From assembly GCA_902781045.1 (NCBI GenBank), contig CACZHT010000004.1:1-64000 (forward strand): a DNA stretch of 64,000 nt, given 5' to 3'. Source of the DNA: an uncultured Bacteroidales bacterium (GTDB taxonomy: Bacteria > Bacteroidota > Bacteroidia > Bacteroidales > Muribaculaceae). A program made the position numbers and the translations under genes. How positions within the stretch are numbered: the stretch's first letter is position 1; each line of letters starts with the position of its first letter. Positions 25,984 to 35,539 of the stretch are shown here, piece after piece. The notes beneath the pieces were generated by a model. That model was not told the origin of the DNA. It did no database searches and was given only the letters and a program-made list of their open reading frames with translations.

Positions 25984-27048
25984 ATGGCCGAAAAGAAAGC
26001 ATCACCCACGTTTTTTGCACTGCGCAACGAGATTCTGAACCACAAGTTCCGACCCATCTATGTCCTGCATGGCGAGGAACCTTATTATATTGACCAACTG
26101 AGCGAACTCATTGTCAACACTGCGCTCACCGAAGACGAGCGAGACTTCAACCTGGAGGTGTACTATGGCAATGATGCACTGGTGGGCGATGTCATTAACT
26201 CCTGCAAGCAGTTCCCGGCATTCGCGCAGCATAGGGTTGTGGTCTTGCGTGAGGCACAGCTTGTGCCCAAGCAGCAAGGCCACAAAGATGACTTGCAGCT
26301 GTTCAAACACTATGCCGCACGCCCGCTGGCATCGACCATACTGGTCATTTGTTATAAGGGTGGGAAGATGAGTGCCAAGCAGTTTGCCGACGAGGCAGTC
26401 AAGGCTCACGACACAGCTCCAGTGCCAGGTGTCATCTTTGAGTCGGTCAAAGTTAAGGACAGTGGGTTGCCTGCCCTGATCAACACTTATTGCACCAGCA
26501 TGAATGTTGCCATTGACAGTAAGTCGGCTATGATGCTCGCCGAGTTTGTCGGCAACGACTTGAGCCGGCTCTTCGGCGAGCTGGACAAACTGCGCATTCT
26601 CGTTGGCGACAGTCACAAGGGCATCACACCCGAACTTATTGAGAAAAACATTGGCATCAGCAAGGACTACAATAACTTTGAGCTTGAAGATGCCTTGACG
26701 AGGCGAGATGCGGTCAAAGCTTACCGCATCATCGACTACTTTGAGAAGAACCCCAAGAACAATTCGGTTCAGGCGACTGTGGCCATGTTGTTCTCGTTTT
26801 TCTCTAACGTCCTCATTGTCCGGGCCACCAAAGATCAGTCACCGTCGGCCCTCATGGCCGCAACCGGCAACAAGTCGAGCTGGCGGATTGGTAAGTTTCG
26901 AGACGCGGCACGCAACTACAGCACACAGGCGTGTGTTAACATCATCTCCTATCTGCGCGAGTGTGATGTCAAGAGCAAGGGGATAGGCTCGCGCCAGGAA
27001 CCCCATGCGCTGCTGCATGAGCTCACCTACAAAATCCTCCACGCCTAG
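25984..27048 (+). CDS. holA: DNA polymerase III subunit delta
   Basis: The delta subunit opens the beta clamp in the clamp loader. The 354-residue protein has the family order: N-terminal domain with RPIYVLHGEEPYYIDQLSELIV, a central domain (LVICYKGGKMSAKQFADEAVK) and the C-terminal FELEDALTRRDAVKAYRIIDYF collar region. It carries no P-loop, as expected for delta. It converges with the DUF3089 gene; their stop codons share the four bases CTAG (27045-27048). Confidence 0.92.
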   Translation: MAEKKASPTFFALRNEILNHKFRPIYVLHGEEPYYIDQLSELIVNTALTEDERDFNLEVYYGNDALVGDVINSCKQFPAFAQHRVVVLREAQLVPKQQGHKDDLQLFKHYAARPLASTILVICYKGGKMSAKQFADEAVKAHDTAPVPGVIFESVKVKDSGLPALINTYCTSMNVAIDSKSAMMLAEFVGNDLSRLFGELDKLRILVGDSHKGITPELIEKNIGISKDYNNFELEDALTRRDAVKAYRIIDYFEKNPKNNSVQATVAMLFSFFSNVLIVRATKDQSPSALMAATGNKSSWRIGKFRDAARNYSTQACVNIISYLRECDVKSKGIGSRQEPHALLHELTYKILHA

Positions 27049-28025
27049 AGTCTGTGCGACAGCTTCTGGCGGGCACGCAGAGTGATGTTGTCACGCAACT
27101 GCTGGCGGTAGAGCCAAATCTCACGGGAGTGATAGCATCCCTCCTTGCCGATGAGGGGCAGCACATAGTCGGTGGTCTTGTATCCCTTGACCAGGAGTAG
27201 GCGGCTCACCGGGTCGAGCTGAACGGTGAGTGTTTCTTTTTTCTGCTGGTCGATGGGTAACAGTGGAGTGGGCTCGGTCATGAATGTGGCAGGTGTCGCA
27301 TCTGTACGCCAGTTGGCTGGGTTGATGGCTATGGCGTTGCCCTTGCCCATGATGGCGCAACTTGTGTCACGCACCGAGTTATAGCAAATCGTCACTCCGG
27401 TGTCGTCGGCTCGCTGTGCGGCTACGATGTGGGGATTGTCATGCACCATCTCTGGTGTGATGCTGCATCCGATGGCGTAGGCAGCAATCATTCGGCCCAA
27501 GGTCTGGTCATCCATCTCCCGCATCAACTCAAGAATGATGCGTGCTCCCTGGCTAAATCCGGCCAGCACGAATGGGCGACCGTCATTCAGATGCTCTAGA
27601 TAGTACTTGAATGCACGGCGTGCATCGTCTAGCGCAACCGGAAAACGTGCCTCCGACAGACTGTCGTTTTCAAAGCTCTGTAGCGAGCATTGCCGGTAAT
27701 AGGGCGAGTAATAATTCAGTTTGCCGCTGATCAGCGTGTCTACACCCAGCATCTCGCCGCGCATGGGCAGGCGCGTGCTGTCACGGTAAGTGTCGGCATA
27801 GTGGCAGGTCGTACCGTCGGGCAGCTGGTAGTCGCCCGTCTCGGTCGAAATGACATAAAACACATCGGCCGCGGCATGACGGTCGCTGATATACCACTGT
27901 GTGGTGTCGCTGTAGTCGGGGGCTTTGGGCAGGCCACTTGTGGTGGAGGACGTGTTGCTGGTGCGGCACCCAACCAGTGATGCGACCACAATCAGTAGGG
28001 TTGCAATCTTAGTCAGAATCTTCAT
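27045..28025 (-). CDS. DUF3089 family lipoprotein (alpha/beta hydrolase fold)
   Basis: A 326-residue lipoprotein with signal and lipobox LVGC (C20). The DUF3089 domain has an alpha/beta-hydrolase nucleophile elbow, AGFSQGARI, with the serine near residue 155. The substrate is unknown. Length is typical. It starts 12 bp after the amidase AguB stop, so it may be cotranscribed with the polyamine genes, although the link may be only positional. It shares its stop codon bases with holA. Confidence 0.82.
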   Translation of the reverse strand: MKILTKIATLLIVVASLVGCRTSNTSSTTSGLPKAPDYSDTTQWYISDRHAAADVFYVISTETGDYQLPDGTTCHYADTYRDSTRLPMRGEMLGVDTLISGKLNYYSPYYRQCSLQSFENDSLSEARFPVALDDARRAFKYYLEHLNDGRPFVLAGFSQGARIILELMREMDDQTLGRMIAAYAIGCSITPEMVHDNPHIVAAQRADDTGVTICYNSVRDTSCAIMGKGNAIAINPANWRTDATPATFMTEPTPLLPIDQQKKETLTVQLDPVSRLLLVKGYKTTDYVLPLIGKEGCYHSREIWLYRQQLRDNITLRARQKLSHRL

Positions 28026-28037
28026 TTTAGCTACAGT

Positions 28038-28916
28038 CTACTCGTCCAGAAAACGTCGGGTGATGCCACCATAGTGGTCGATGCGGCGGTCGCGCAAGAA
28101 GGGCCACCAGCGGCGCACTTGCTCGCTCCGCCCCAAGTCTACCTCAACGATTTGCTCAACCTCATGGTCGGTGGGTGCGGTGTAAAGCAATTCGCCTTGC
28201 GGGCCGGCCACAAAGCTGCTGCCCCAGAACTGTATGCCGCGGGTCTGGCCCGACGGGTCGGGCTCATGCCCCACGCGGTTGACGGTCACCACTGGCAGAC
28301 CATTGGCCACGGCATGGCCGCGCTGTACGGTCATCCAGGCATCGCGCTGACGCAGCTTCTCGGCCTCGAGGTCGCTGCTCTCAAAGCCGATGGCTGTCGG
28401 ATAGATGAGCAGCTGGGCACCGCGCAGGGCCATCAGGCGAGCCGCCTCGGGATACCACTGGTCCCAGCACACCAGCACGCCCAGTCGACCCAGCGAGGTG
28501 TCGATGGGCTCAAATCCCAGGTCGCCGGGGGTGAAATAGAATTTCTCGTAGTAGGCGGGGTCATCGGGGATGTGCATCTTGCGATAGCGGCCTGCTATCG
28601 AGCCGTCGGTGTCAAACACCACAGCCGTGTTGTGATAGAGGCCCGGAGCACGTCGCTCAAACAGCGAGGTCACCAGCACAATGCCGCACTCGCGAGCCAC
28701 TGCCGAATAGGCTGCGGTGGCTTCGCCGGGAATGGCTGTGGCTAGGTCAAAGTTGTCGACACTCTCCACCTGGCAGAAGTAGAGCGAGTCGTGCAGCTCT
28801 TGCAGCACCACCAGTTGTGCTCCGTCATGGGCCAGACGGTGTATTTTTTCAATCAGTCTTTCACGGTTGTTGATGATGTCAGTCGTGTTGTGTTGTTGTA
28901 TGATTCCTATCTTCAT
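28038..28916 (-). CDS. aguB: N-carbamoylputrescine amidase
   Basis: A 292-residue nitrilase-superfamily enzyme that hydrolyses N-carbamoylputrescine to putrescine, CO2 and ammonia. The Glu-Lys-Cys triad is E40 (VLQELH), K113 (YRKMHIP) and C150 (VCWDQWYPEAAR), all present. It lies 25 bp after the agmatine deiminase gene, and together they form the agmatine-to-putrescine route. The specific substrate call rests on that pairing and the overall sequence type. Confidence 0.93.
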   Translation of the reverse strand: MKIGIIQQHNTTDIINNRERLIEKIHRLAHDGAQLVVLQELHDSLYFCQVESVDNFDLATAIPGEATAAYSAVARECGIVLVTSLFERRAPGLYHNTAVVFDTDGSIAGRYRKMHIPDDPAYYEKFYFTPGDLGFEPIDTSLGRLGVLVCWDQWYPEAARLMALRGAQLLIYPTAIGFESSDLEAEKLRQRDAWMTVQRGHAVANGLPVVTVNRVGHEPDPSGQTRGIQFWGSSFVAGPQGELLYTAPTDHEVEQIVEVDLGRSEQVRRWWPFLRDRRIDHYGGITRRFLDE

Positions 28917-28941
28917 TGATTGATTTTGGATTATTGGTTAA

Positions 28942-29952
28942 CTAATTGTGCAGCTGCATGGTGGCGCAATGCAGCGAGCCATGCTGCTCAATCAGTGGAC
29001 GGCAGTCGATGCCCATCACCTTACGGCCGCGATACACTCGCGAGATGGTCTCGATGGCGCGTCGGTCGTTGTCGGGCTGGCCATAGGTGGGCACCAGCAC
29101 TCGGTGGTTGGTCACCAGATAGTTGGCGTATGTTGCCGGCAAGCGATGTCCATCAGTGTCCATGATGGGGGCTACCGGCGGCAGGGCCACCAGGTTGTAG
29201 GGTATGCCATCGGCACTGGTCATCAGTTGCAGTTGCTTGATCATCTCTTGCGTCTCAGTGTATTCCTCGCTGTCGGGCGAGGCTGTGATGTGTATGATGG
29301 TGTTGGCTGGGGCCAGTCGTGCCAGTGTGTCGATGTGGCAATCGGTGTCATCGCCCGGCACATAGCCATGGTCAAGCCACAGCACCTTGGTGACTCCGAG
29401 TCGACGTTTCAGCTCCTGCTCAATCTCTCCACGGCTCAGGTGTGCGTTGCGGTTGGGCGAGAGTAGGCACTGGCTGGTGGTGAGCAGGGTGCCGCGACCG
29501 TCAGTCTCCACCGAGCCGCCTTCGAGTACCATGTCGCGATGGTTCTCGGCCGGCATGTGCAGTCCACCGCGCCACACCATGCGCGAGGTGACCAAGTTGT
29601 CCTTGTCGGCGGCAAACTTCATGCCCCAGGCGTTGAACGTGAAGTCGAGTAGGGTAGGGATGCCGTCAATCTCCACCGTCAGGGGCCCGTAGTCGCGCGT
29701 CCACGTGTCGTTGGTGGGCAACTGATAGATTGAAATGTTGGCCAGGCCCTGGTCGTACAGCGCCATACCCACTGCGTCGGGGTCAGGTGTGACGATGGTC
29801 AAGTGCTCGTCGGCTGTGATGGCCTTGGTCAGCTGTTTATAGCACGCCACTGTGGCTGGCAGTGTGGCCGCCCAGTCAGTGCCGTCATGTGGCCAAGCGA
29901 TGAGTACGCCACTCTGGTGTTCCCACTCGGCCATGAAGCGTCGTTGTGTCAT
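28942..29952 (-). CDS. aguA: Agmatine deiminase
   Basis: Converts agmatine to N-carbamoylputrescine. The 336-residue pentein-fold enzyme starts RRFMAEWEHQSGVLIAWPHDGTDW. It has NDTWTRDYGP, EGGSVETDGRGTLLTTSQCLL and VLWLDHGYVPGDDTDCHIDTLAR, and the catalytic cysteine in GSLHCATMQ close to the C-terminus (about residue 330). It follows the 79-residue gene by 11 bp and precedes aguB by 25 bp. Confidence 0.95.
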   Translation of the reverse strand: MTQRRFMAEWEHQSGVLIAWPHDGTDWAATLPATVACYKQLTKAITADEHLTIVTPDPDAVGMALYDQGLANISIYQLPTNDTWTRDYGPLTVEIDGIPTLLDFTFNAWGMKFAADKDNLVTSRMVWRGGLHMPAENHRDMVLEGGSVETDGRGTLLTTSQCLLSPNRNAHLSRGEIEQELKRRLGVTKVLWLDHGYVPGDDTDCHIDTLARLAPANTIIHITASPDSEEYTETQEMIKQLQLMTSADGIPYNLVALPPVAPIMDTDGHRLPATYANYLVTNHRVLVPTYGQPDNDRRAIETISRVYRGRKVMGIDCRPLIEQHGSLHCATMQLHN

Positions 29953-29963
29953 GTCTGTATCTG

Positions 29964-30203
29964 TCAGATGTTGTTTCCAAACTCATGATAGGTGTCCCAG
30001 ATGGAGTCTTGCGACTCGACAATCTCGTTGATGTAGTCGCGGTAGCCGGTCGAGGGCTTGTAGCCTCGCTCATCGCACCACATCTCATAGTCATCCTGGA
30101 GCATTGCATCATCGCGTAGCATGCGACGAAATTCGCGGTCCAGGTCGCTCGTGTTGCTGTACCGGTCAAGCAACTCACGCAGCAGGTCAGAAATATCGTT
30201 CAT
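29964..30203 (-). CDS. Small acidic protein of unknown function
   Basis: A 79-residue protein rich in Asp, Glu, Arg and Tyr, with no signal or membrane segment. The sequence shows a helical N-terminal half (ISDLLRELLDRYSNTSDLDREFRRML) and a compact acidic C-terminal half. I do not recognise the family. It heads the aguA-aguB-DUF3089 series, 11 bp upstream of aguA, behind a -7 box TATTTTTG at 30247-30240. It could be a regulator or partner of the polyamine genes, but nothing in the sequence proves it. Confidence 0.7.
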   Translation of the reverse strand: MNDISDLLRELLDRYSNTSDLDREFRRMLRDDAMLQDDYEMWCDERGYKPSTGYRDYINEIVESQDSIWDTYHEFGNNI

Positions 30204-30239
30204 GCGTCAAAACTGTTTTAAGGGTTTGTTTTTGCGGAA

Positions 30240-30247
30240 CAAAAATA
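30240..30247 (-). promoter_or_regulatory. Promoter -7 box for the agu gene series
   Basis: On the minus strand TATTTTTG fits TAnnTTTG, 36 bp before the start at 30203. No well-spaced TTG is seen upstream. Confidence 0.5.
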
Positions 30248-30376
30248 GTTGTTTTCTTTCAAAATTAGACTCTCCAAGGCTTAAAAAATGACACCTTGTT
30301 AATAACTTTTTGCCACACCTATGGGAATCAATTAAAAATATCCTGCTTTCACGATGTTCATGTCTCAATTATTTAG

Positions 30377-30384
30377 TAATTTTG
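30377..30384 (+). promoter_or_regulatory. Promoter -7 box for the DUF4836 gene
   Basis: TAATTTTG is a consensus -7 box, 36 bp before the ATG at 30421. It excludes an upstream in-frame ATG at 30310. Confidence 0.55.
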
Positions 30385-30420
30385 CATCAAAATTTTTGTG
30401 CAACCATTTTTGTTTTAGTG

Positions 30421-31950
30421 ATGATGAAATCATCAAGATTTTTAGTCTATGTCGCTACTATGCTCATGCTAGCATCATGCGGCAGTGTCAATGACAATCT
30501 GGAGAAAATGATTCCTGACGACGCACTGGGCGTGGTTTGTGTCAATCTGCCTGACATTCTCAACAAGACGGGTGTCAAAGATGATGGCCAGCTCGTCATC
30601 CCCGAAGCCGTCAAGGACATCGTCGACCAGAACGACACCTCACCCATCTGCACCATGCTCACCGACCTGCCTTATCTTGGGCTAGACACCGACAGCAAGG
30701 CATTTGCTTTTTTTACCAACAAGACCTTTGGATCTGTCATTCTGTGTCCGCTCAATGATGAGGATGCGGCACGCAAGACAATCGCAAGACGTACAGGTGC
30801 TGACTTCCAGCAAGTTGAGGGCATCGATTGCATCTATCGCGAGGACAACCTCTATGTCGTGGCCGACAAGGTGCTGCTCATCGCCACCGTCAACCGGGCA
30901 ATGGAAGTGAACAAGGCGGCGCAGCAGGCGGCCATCATACTCAAAAAACAGCGAAAGAGCATCCTGGACAACAATCAGGTCAAGCAAGTCATTAATGCCG
31001 ATGGAGACATCAATGCCTATCTGCAGCAAGATGGGTTGAGATTGATTCTCAAGAAGAGCAAGGCATATCGAGAAATTGCACAGAAATTGCCGCTGGTCGA
31101 AATCTTCACAGAGAGCGACATCAAGGCCTACGAGTGCCACATTAGCCTCGCCCAGGACCGGGCCGACATCACAACGCGCATCATTGCCGACCAAGGCAGT
31201 GACTACAACAAGCTGCTGGAAGCCACCATGGCGCCTGCCGATGCAACTTTTCTCAAGGCCATTCCCAACTCAATGGACTATATCATCACCATGAGTGTCA
31301 AGGGCAACAACTTTGTCAAGCTGCAGCAGATTCAGCAGCTGGTCAAGATGTTCAAGCGACTGCCCTACATTGGGCGCATTGACCTTGAGAGCATTTTGGC
31401 TAGCATCGATGGCCCCATTGCTGTTGGTCTGGCACGTGACCCGCACCTGGAAGGTGAGTGGAATGCCGTGTTGGCGGCAAAGACGACTAATCCCGACATG
31501 ATTTTGGGGCAAATCAGCACGTTTGCCACTTCGATGGGACAGGCACCCGAGATTTATGACGGTGAGTATGTCTATCAATACGAAAACAAGATGATTAAGC
31601 TTGGGGTCATCGATGATGTGCTGTACCTCAAGATGCTCGACTATGAGCAGACCGAGGGCTACGCCTACGAACTTGAGACTGTGCGCAAAGTGTTCGAGGA
31701 AAGTAACATCGGCCTCTATGTCAATCCTCAAGTCACTCAGGGAGGCACGTTCGCCTACGGCATGAACGACCACTTCAACGGCAAGGGACAGTTTATTCCC
31801 ACCGAGAAGGGTGTACACTCGGCTCAAGCACTGCTCAAGGTGCTCTGCTCCATCAAGCCCGCACAGGCCTATGACGATATGCTCGACGACGAGGATGAGA
31901 TTTCATCGACACTGGGCAACGCCATCGACCAACTTAAACCCGTCGAGTAA
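30421..31950 (+). CDS. DUF4836 family lipoprotein
   Basis: A 509-residue lipoprotein with a signal ending in lipobox LASC (C20). The body matches the DUF4836 family of Bacteroidota (IPDDALGVVCVNLPDILNKTGV..., then long beta/alpha segments). Function is unknown; the family is often large, surface-facing or periplasmic. The start is either 30421 or the adjacent ATG at 30424. A GNAT acetyltransferase gene follows 8 bp later. Confidence 0.82.
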   Translation: MMKSSRFLVYVATMLMLASCGSVNDNLEKMIPDDALGVVCVNLPDILNKTGVKDDGQLVIPEAVKDIVDQNDTSPICTMLTDLPYLGLDTDSKAFAFFTNKTFGSVILCPLNDEDAARKTIARRTGADFQQVEGIDCIYREDNLYVVADKVLLIATVNRAMEVNKAAQQAAIILKKQRKSILDNNQVKQVINADGDINAYLQQDGLRLILKKSKAYREIAQKLPLVEIFTESDIKAYECHISLAQDRADITTRIIADQGSDYNKLLEATMAPADATFLKAIPNSMDYIITMSVKGNNFVKLQQIQQLVKMFKRLPYIGRIDLESILASIDGPIAVGLARDPHLEGEWNAVLAAKTTNPDMILGQISTFATSMGQAPEIYDGEYVYQYENKMIKLGVIDDVLYLKMLDYEQTEGYAYELETVRKVFEESNIGLYVNPQVTQGGTFAYGMNDHFNGKGQFIPTEKGVHSAQALLKVLCSIKPAQAYDDMLDDEDEISSTLGNAIDQLKPVE

Positions 31951-31958
31951 TCAGAGCT

Positions 31959-32534
31959 GTGGAAAGTCTGCACATCATGCCTGCCATGCGTAGCCAGGCA
32001 CCACACATAGCGCGTCTCATCATGATGGCCATGAGCGATGATTGTTGTCGCCACTTCTGTGGGCCGCAGCACACACTGGACGATTTCTATCGCATGATGA
32101 CTCATCTGGTCGAGATGGAGCACAGTCAGTACAGCTATCGCAACACCATTGTCGCCATGCTCGACGGCACGCTGGCAGGAAGCCTCACCTGTTACGATGG
32201 GGCATTGCTGTGTCAGCTGCGTGAGGCGTTTGTCGATTGCGCCAAGCGCTATCTTGACCGCGATTTCACTGGTATGGATGATGAGACTGGGCCAGGCGAA
32301 CTCTATCTCGACAGTATGGCCGTCAAACCCGAATGTCGGCATCGCGGCGTGGCCACAGCACTGCTCAGTGCGGGCATTGACCGGGCACGCTCGTTGGGCA
32401 TTCCGCTCGCCGGTTTGTTGGTCGACAAGGGCAATTGCGATGCCGAGAGGCTTTATGGGCAGTTAGGGTTTACGTGGGTTGACGACACCACATGGGCGGG
32501 GCACCCCATGCGGCATCTGGTGATATCGACGTGA
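31959..32534 (+). CDS. GNAT family N-acetyltransferase
   Basis: A 191-residue acetyltransferase. The acetyl-CoA-binding motif A is clear: LYLDSMAVKPECRHRGVATALL (R/Q-x-x-G-x-A type, about residues 115-130), followed by NCDAERLYGQLGFTWV. The substrate is unknown. The GTG at 31959 (8 bp after the preceding stop) keeps the first beta strand; the ATG at 31977 would remove it. A strong bidirectional terminator follows. Confidence 0.88.
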   Translation: MESLHIMPAMRSQAPHIARLIMMAMSDDCCRHFCGPQHTLDDFYRMMTHLVEMEHSQYSYRNTIVAMLDGTLAGSLTCYDGALLCQLREAFVDCAKRYLDRDFTGMDDETGPGELYLDSMAVKPECRHRGVATALLSAGIDRARSLGIPLAGLLVDKGNCDAERLYGQLGFTWVDDTTWAGHPMRHLVIST

Positions 32535-32549
32535 CAGACCGAAAAGATA

Positions 32550-32592
32550 AAAGCCCCAGCCCTTGAAGAACAACTTCAAGGGCTGGGGCTTT
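32550..32592. terminator. Bidirectional terminator between GNAT and GH13 genes
   Basis: A perfect 19-bp stem (arms 32550-32568 and 32574-32592) with a 5-nt AACAA loop. Both flanks give T-rich RNA, so it can serve both convergent genes. Confidence 0.9.
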
Positions 32593-32611
32593 CATATAGG
32601 TGTTTGTCTTC

Positions 32612-33955
32612 TTACTTGGCCTGGATAATCAGGTACTCAAAGGGCTTGAGCGACAGTTTTCCTGTCATGTCCACGTCAGAGTCATCGGCTGTATTGACTG
32701 CAATGGATTCCTTCCAATCTTCAGGTACTGCCACTTCGTGGGCCTCATTGCGTACATTGACTGCAATCAGGTAGCTGCCCAGGTCATCCGACTTCTCAAA
32801 GAGCAGGATGTCCTTGTCGGGCCAGGCTTTCATCTTGCCTTTGCGCAGGGCAGGACGCTCATTGTAGAGTTTGAGCAGGTGCTGATACTCCTGATACAAG
32901 GCAGCATTGGCGGTCCAGTCGACGGGCACATACTTGAAGAAGTTGATGGGATTTTCATAGCCCACCTCTTGCGAACCGTAGATGAGCGCGCCACCGTGCG
33001 GGAAGATGCTAGCCACGTAGGCGGCCATCGAGCCACGGGCGTTGGTGAACTCCTTGACGGGTGTCACCTCGGTCGAGTGGTCGTGGTTGGTGGTGAAGCG
33101 CAACTTCACCTTGCCCTCGGGCAGTTGGGCGTACTCGGCCGAGTCGGCGGCAATCAGGTCCGAGGCAGGTTGGCCCTGGTTGAACACCTTGACGAGCACG
33201 TCCTTGTAGTCCCAGCCATAGTTCATGTCAAATCCGCCGACGGTGAAATTGTCCACCTGCTTGCCCTCGGCCAGCATGACGATGCGGCGGCCGGCATCCT
33301 TGCGCAGTGTCTCGATGGCCTCTTTCCAGAAGTCGGCGGGCACACCGTCGGCCACATCGCAGCGAAATCCGTCGATGCCACAGTCCACAATCCAGAAGCG
33401 CATCGCATCAATCATCGCTTTGCGCATCTCGGCGTTGTCATAGTTCAGGTCGGCCACATCATACCAGTCAAATCCAGCAGGCGAGATGATGGTGTCGGTC
33501 TTCTCGTCGTGCGTGTACCAGTCGGGATGCTCCTTGACCCAGGGGTGATCCCATGCGGTGTGGTTGGCCACCCAGTCCAGGATGATGCCCATGCCGTGCT
33601 CGTGGCACACTTTCACCAGGTTCTTGAACTCGTCGATGGTGCCAAACTCGGGGGCGATGGCCTTGTAGTCGCTGATGCAGTAGGGCGAGTTCTTGCCCTT
33701 CTCGATGCCGATGGGGTAGATGGGCATCACCCAAATCATGTTCACGCCCAGCGCCTGAATCGAGTCGATGCGCGCAGCGACGGCATTGAGCGACTTCTCG
33801 GGGGCAAATACGCGAGGATTCACCTGATACATGGCAATGTCGGCAATGTCAGGCACCTCATAGTTGTTCTCGGTCTTGCTTTGGTTCTTCTGCGGGTCAC
33901 ACGAGGTCAGCAATACTGCCAACAACGTGACCAGCATCATCATTTTCTTCATCAT
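32612..33955 (-). CDS. GH13 alpha-amylase family lipoprotein
   Basis: A 447-residue lipoprotein (signal with lipobox LTSC, C19) carrying a GH13 (alpha/beta)8 barrel. It likely cleaves alpha-glucans at the cell surface or in the periplasm. Catalytic residues visible are the nucleophile D200 (GFRCDVA), the acid/base E230 (MLAEGK) and the stabiliser D292 (TTNHDHS). DWVANHTAWDHPW is the conserved region I. No starch-binding module or susC/susD genes are nearby, so it is not part of a local polysaccharide-utilisation locus. Its products could feed the glycogen genes at the window start. Confidence 0.93.
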   Translation of the reverse strand: MMKKMMMLVTLLAVLLTSCDPQKNQSKTENNYEVPDIADIAMYQVNPRVFAPEKSLNAVAARIDSIQALGVNMIWVMPIYPIGIEKGKNSPYCISDYKAIAPEFGTIDEFKNLVKVCHEHGMGIILDWVANHTAWDHPWVKEHPDWYTHDEKTDTIISPAGFDWYDVADLNYDNAEMRKAMIDAMRFWIVDCGIDGFRCDVADGVPADFWKEAIETLRKDAGRRIVMLAEGKQVDNFTVGGFDMNYGWDYKDVLVKVFNQGQPASDLIAADSAEYAQLPEGKVKLRFTTNHDHSTEVTPVKEFTNARGSMAAYVASIFPHGGALIYGSQEVGYENPINFFKYVPVDWTANAALYQEYQHLLKLYNERPALRKGKMKAWPDKDILLFEKSDDLGSYLIAVNVRNEAHEVAVPEDWKESIAVNTADDSDVDMTGKLSLKPFEYLIIQAK

Positions 33956-34044
33956 AGGTTTTATTGTTTATAGTTATGCCAAATACGACAATATATTCAA
34001 GCGTTCGGTAGCAACTTGCGAGGAATCGTTTCGTGATTTTGTTG

Positions 34045-34081
34045 CAAAAAGATTGGGACACATAGATTTGTGCCCCAATCT
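34045..34081 (-). terminator. Terminator of the EamA transporter gene
   Basis: On the minus strand AGATTGGGGCAC, loop, GTGTCCCAATCT, then TTTTTG. One G-T pair in a 12-bp stem. It lies directly after the stop at 34085. Confidence 0.85.
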
Positions 34082-34084
34082 GTA

Positions 34085-34978
34085 TCAATCGTTCTTCATC
34101 GTCACCAGGTAGGCGCCGACCAACACAATGATCAAGGCTACGGGCTTGTCCCAGGTGAGCACATCCTGTCCGATAGTGATGGCAATCAGGGCAGTCACGA
34201 TGGGTTGCAAGTTGGTGTAGGTGCTCACCGTTGTGGCATCCAGTCGCTTCATGGCGTAGGGGATGGCAAAGTAGCCCAGCACAGTGGCGCAAATCACGAT
34301 GAATGCCATGGCAATCACGCCGCTCCACTGCCATGCCGGCGAGTAGAGAGTCTGCTGGTCAAATTCGCCCCAAGTCATGGGCAACATCACCAGGGCCGAG
34401 GCCAGAAACACCCACTTCATCTGGGTGACAGGGCTGTAGCGGGCCGACACATTGCGGGTGATGAGCAGGTAGATGACCCATGTGATCAGGCTGAGGAAGC
34501 CCAGACCGATGCCCAGCAGGTCGTTCTTGCCCTGCGACTCACCCAGGCCCGTGTGCAGTACAATGATCAGAGCACCGATGATAGCCAGCACCACGCCCAC
34601 AATCTTCATGCCTGTGATGCGCTCTTTCAGGAAGAGAGCGGCCCCCAGCATGGTGGCTACTGGAACCAGGGTGGCCAGGATGGCGTAGTAGGTGGGGGTC
34701 GTGTAGACGAGCGACCAAGCGGTGAACAGTTGCGACACCACGATGCCAATCAGGCCACCGACAACTATGGTGATCCAGTCGCGCAACGTCATCTGCTCCT
34801 TAGGTAAGAAGCACTGGATGATCCAGAAGATGAGTGCGGCACCGGCGCAGCGTGTGAGCATATAGCCATTGGGCGTGACCCACTTGCTGAGCAAGATGGC
34901 AGTCACCGGAACGCCCACACCAAAGATTACATTGGCCAGCAGCACAGCCACATGGCCTTTGATAGCTTCGCCTCTCAT
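34085..34978 (-). CDS. EamA/DMT family transporter
   Basis: A 297-residue inner-membrane protein with ten predicted helices in two EamA repeats (about 8-140 and 150-290). The conserved motif ALFLKERITGMKIVGVVLAIIGALII ends the first repeat. Members export or import small metabolites; the substrate cannot be told. It starts 12 bp after DUF3332 and is the last gene of the cdsA-purM-mltF-DUF3332 series. Confidence 0.9.
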   Translation of the reverse strand: MRGEAIKGHVAVLLANVIFGVGVPVTAILLSKWVTPNGYMLTRCAGAALIFWIIQCFLPKEQMTLRDWITIVVGGLIGIVVSQLFTAWSLVYTTPTYYAILATLVPVATMLGAALFLKERITGMKIVGVVLAIIGALIIVLHTGLGESQGKNDLLGIGLGFLSLITWVIYLLITRNVSARYSPVTQMKWVFLASALVMLPMTWGEFDQQTLYSPAWQWSGVIAMAFIVICATVLGYFAIPYAMKRLDATTVSTYTNLQPIVTALIAITIGQDVLTWDKPVALIIVLVGAYLVTMKND

Positions 34979-34990
34979 GGCTGTGGCATG

Positions 34991-35539
34991 TTAACGAGCG
35001 GCATAGAAGTTGCCGGCACCTACCATCTGCTCGTAGGCATACACACCCTGCTGACTCAACTCGACTGTGCGGAAGTCGCCGTCGGGGGTGAGCATCTTGA
35101 CGTGAGTGTCATCGACAAAGGTCATGAACTTGTGCTCCTGGCCATCCTTCTCAATCGACCACGAGCGGTCGCTGGCATCGAAGTTAAAGCGGAACTGGCT
35201 CTTGTCGCTCAGGTTGGTGATGGTATAGCCTGTCTCATCGCTCTGCACCAGATACTTGGCATCCTTGCCGTCCACAACCTTGGTCTGCGCAACCACAGGA
35301 TTCTCGCCCGACCAGAATTCAATCGAGTTGATGACCAAGATGTCGGCCAGTAGCGACATCTCATAAACCGGCAGAATCCAGAACGCGACGAAAACCAGCT
35401 CGTTGACAAATTTGTCGCCCACCTGGCGGTTCCAGTTCAGCACTTTGTTGCTCAGAGCAAAGCTGCCCAAGCACGACTGCAGTGTCATCGAGGCACCCAG
35501 TGCCAGAACCACTGCGATGGTTAAATAAGACTTTCTCAT
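34991..35539 (-). CDS. DUF3332 family lipoprotein
   Basis: A 182-residue protein of the DUF3332 family. The signal ends in LQSC (C23), a good lipobox, so it is probably lipid-anchored. A hydrophobic stretch follows (VAFWILPVYEMSLLADILVINSI, about residues 51-73). The C-terminal half is beta-rich. The start overlaps the mltF stop by 4 bp (ATGA). Function unknown; the tight coupling to a lytic transglycosylase suggests an envelope role. Confidence 0.85.
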   Translation of the reverse strand: MRKSYLTIAVVLALGASMTLQSCLGSFALSNKVLNWNRQVGDKFVNELVFVAFWILPVYEMSLLADILVINSIEFWSGENPVVAQTKVVDGKDAKYLVQSDETGYTITNLSDKSQFRFNFDASDRSWSIEKDGQEHKFMTFVDDTHVKMLTPDGDFRTVELSQQGVYAYEQMVGAGNFYAAR

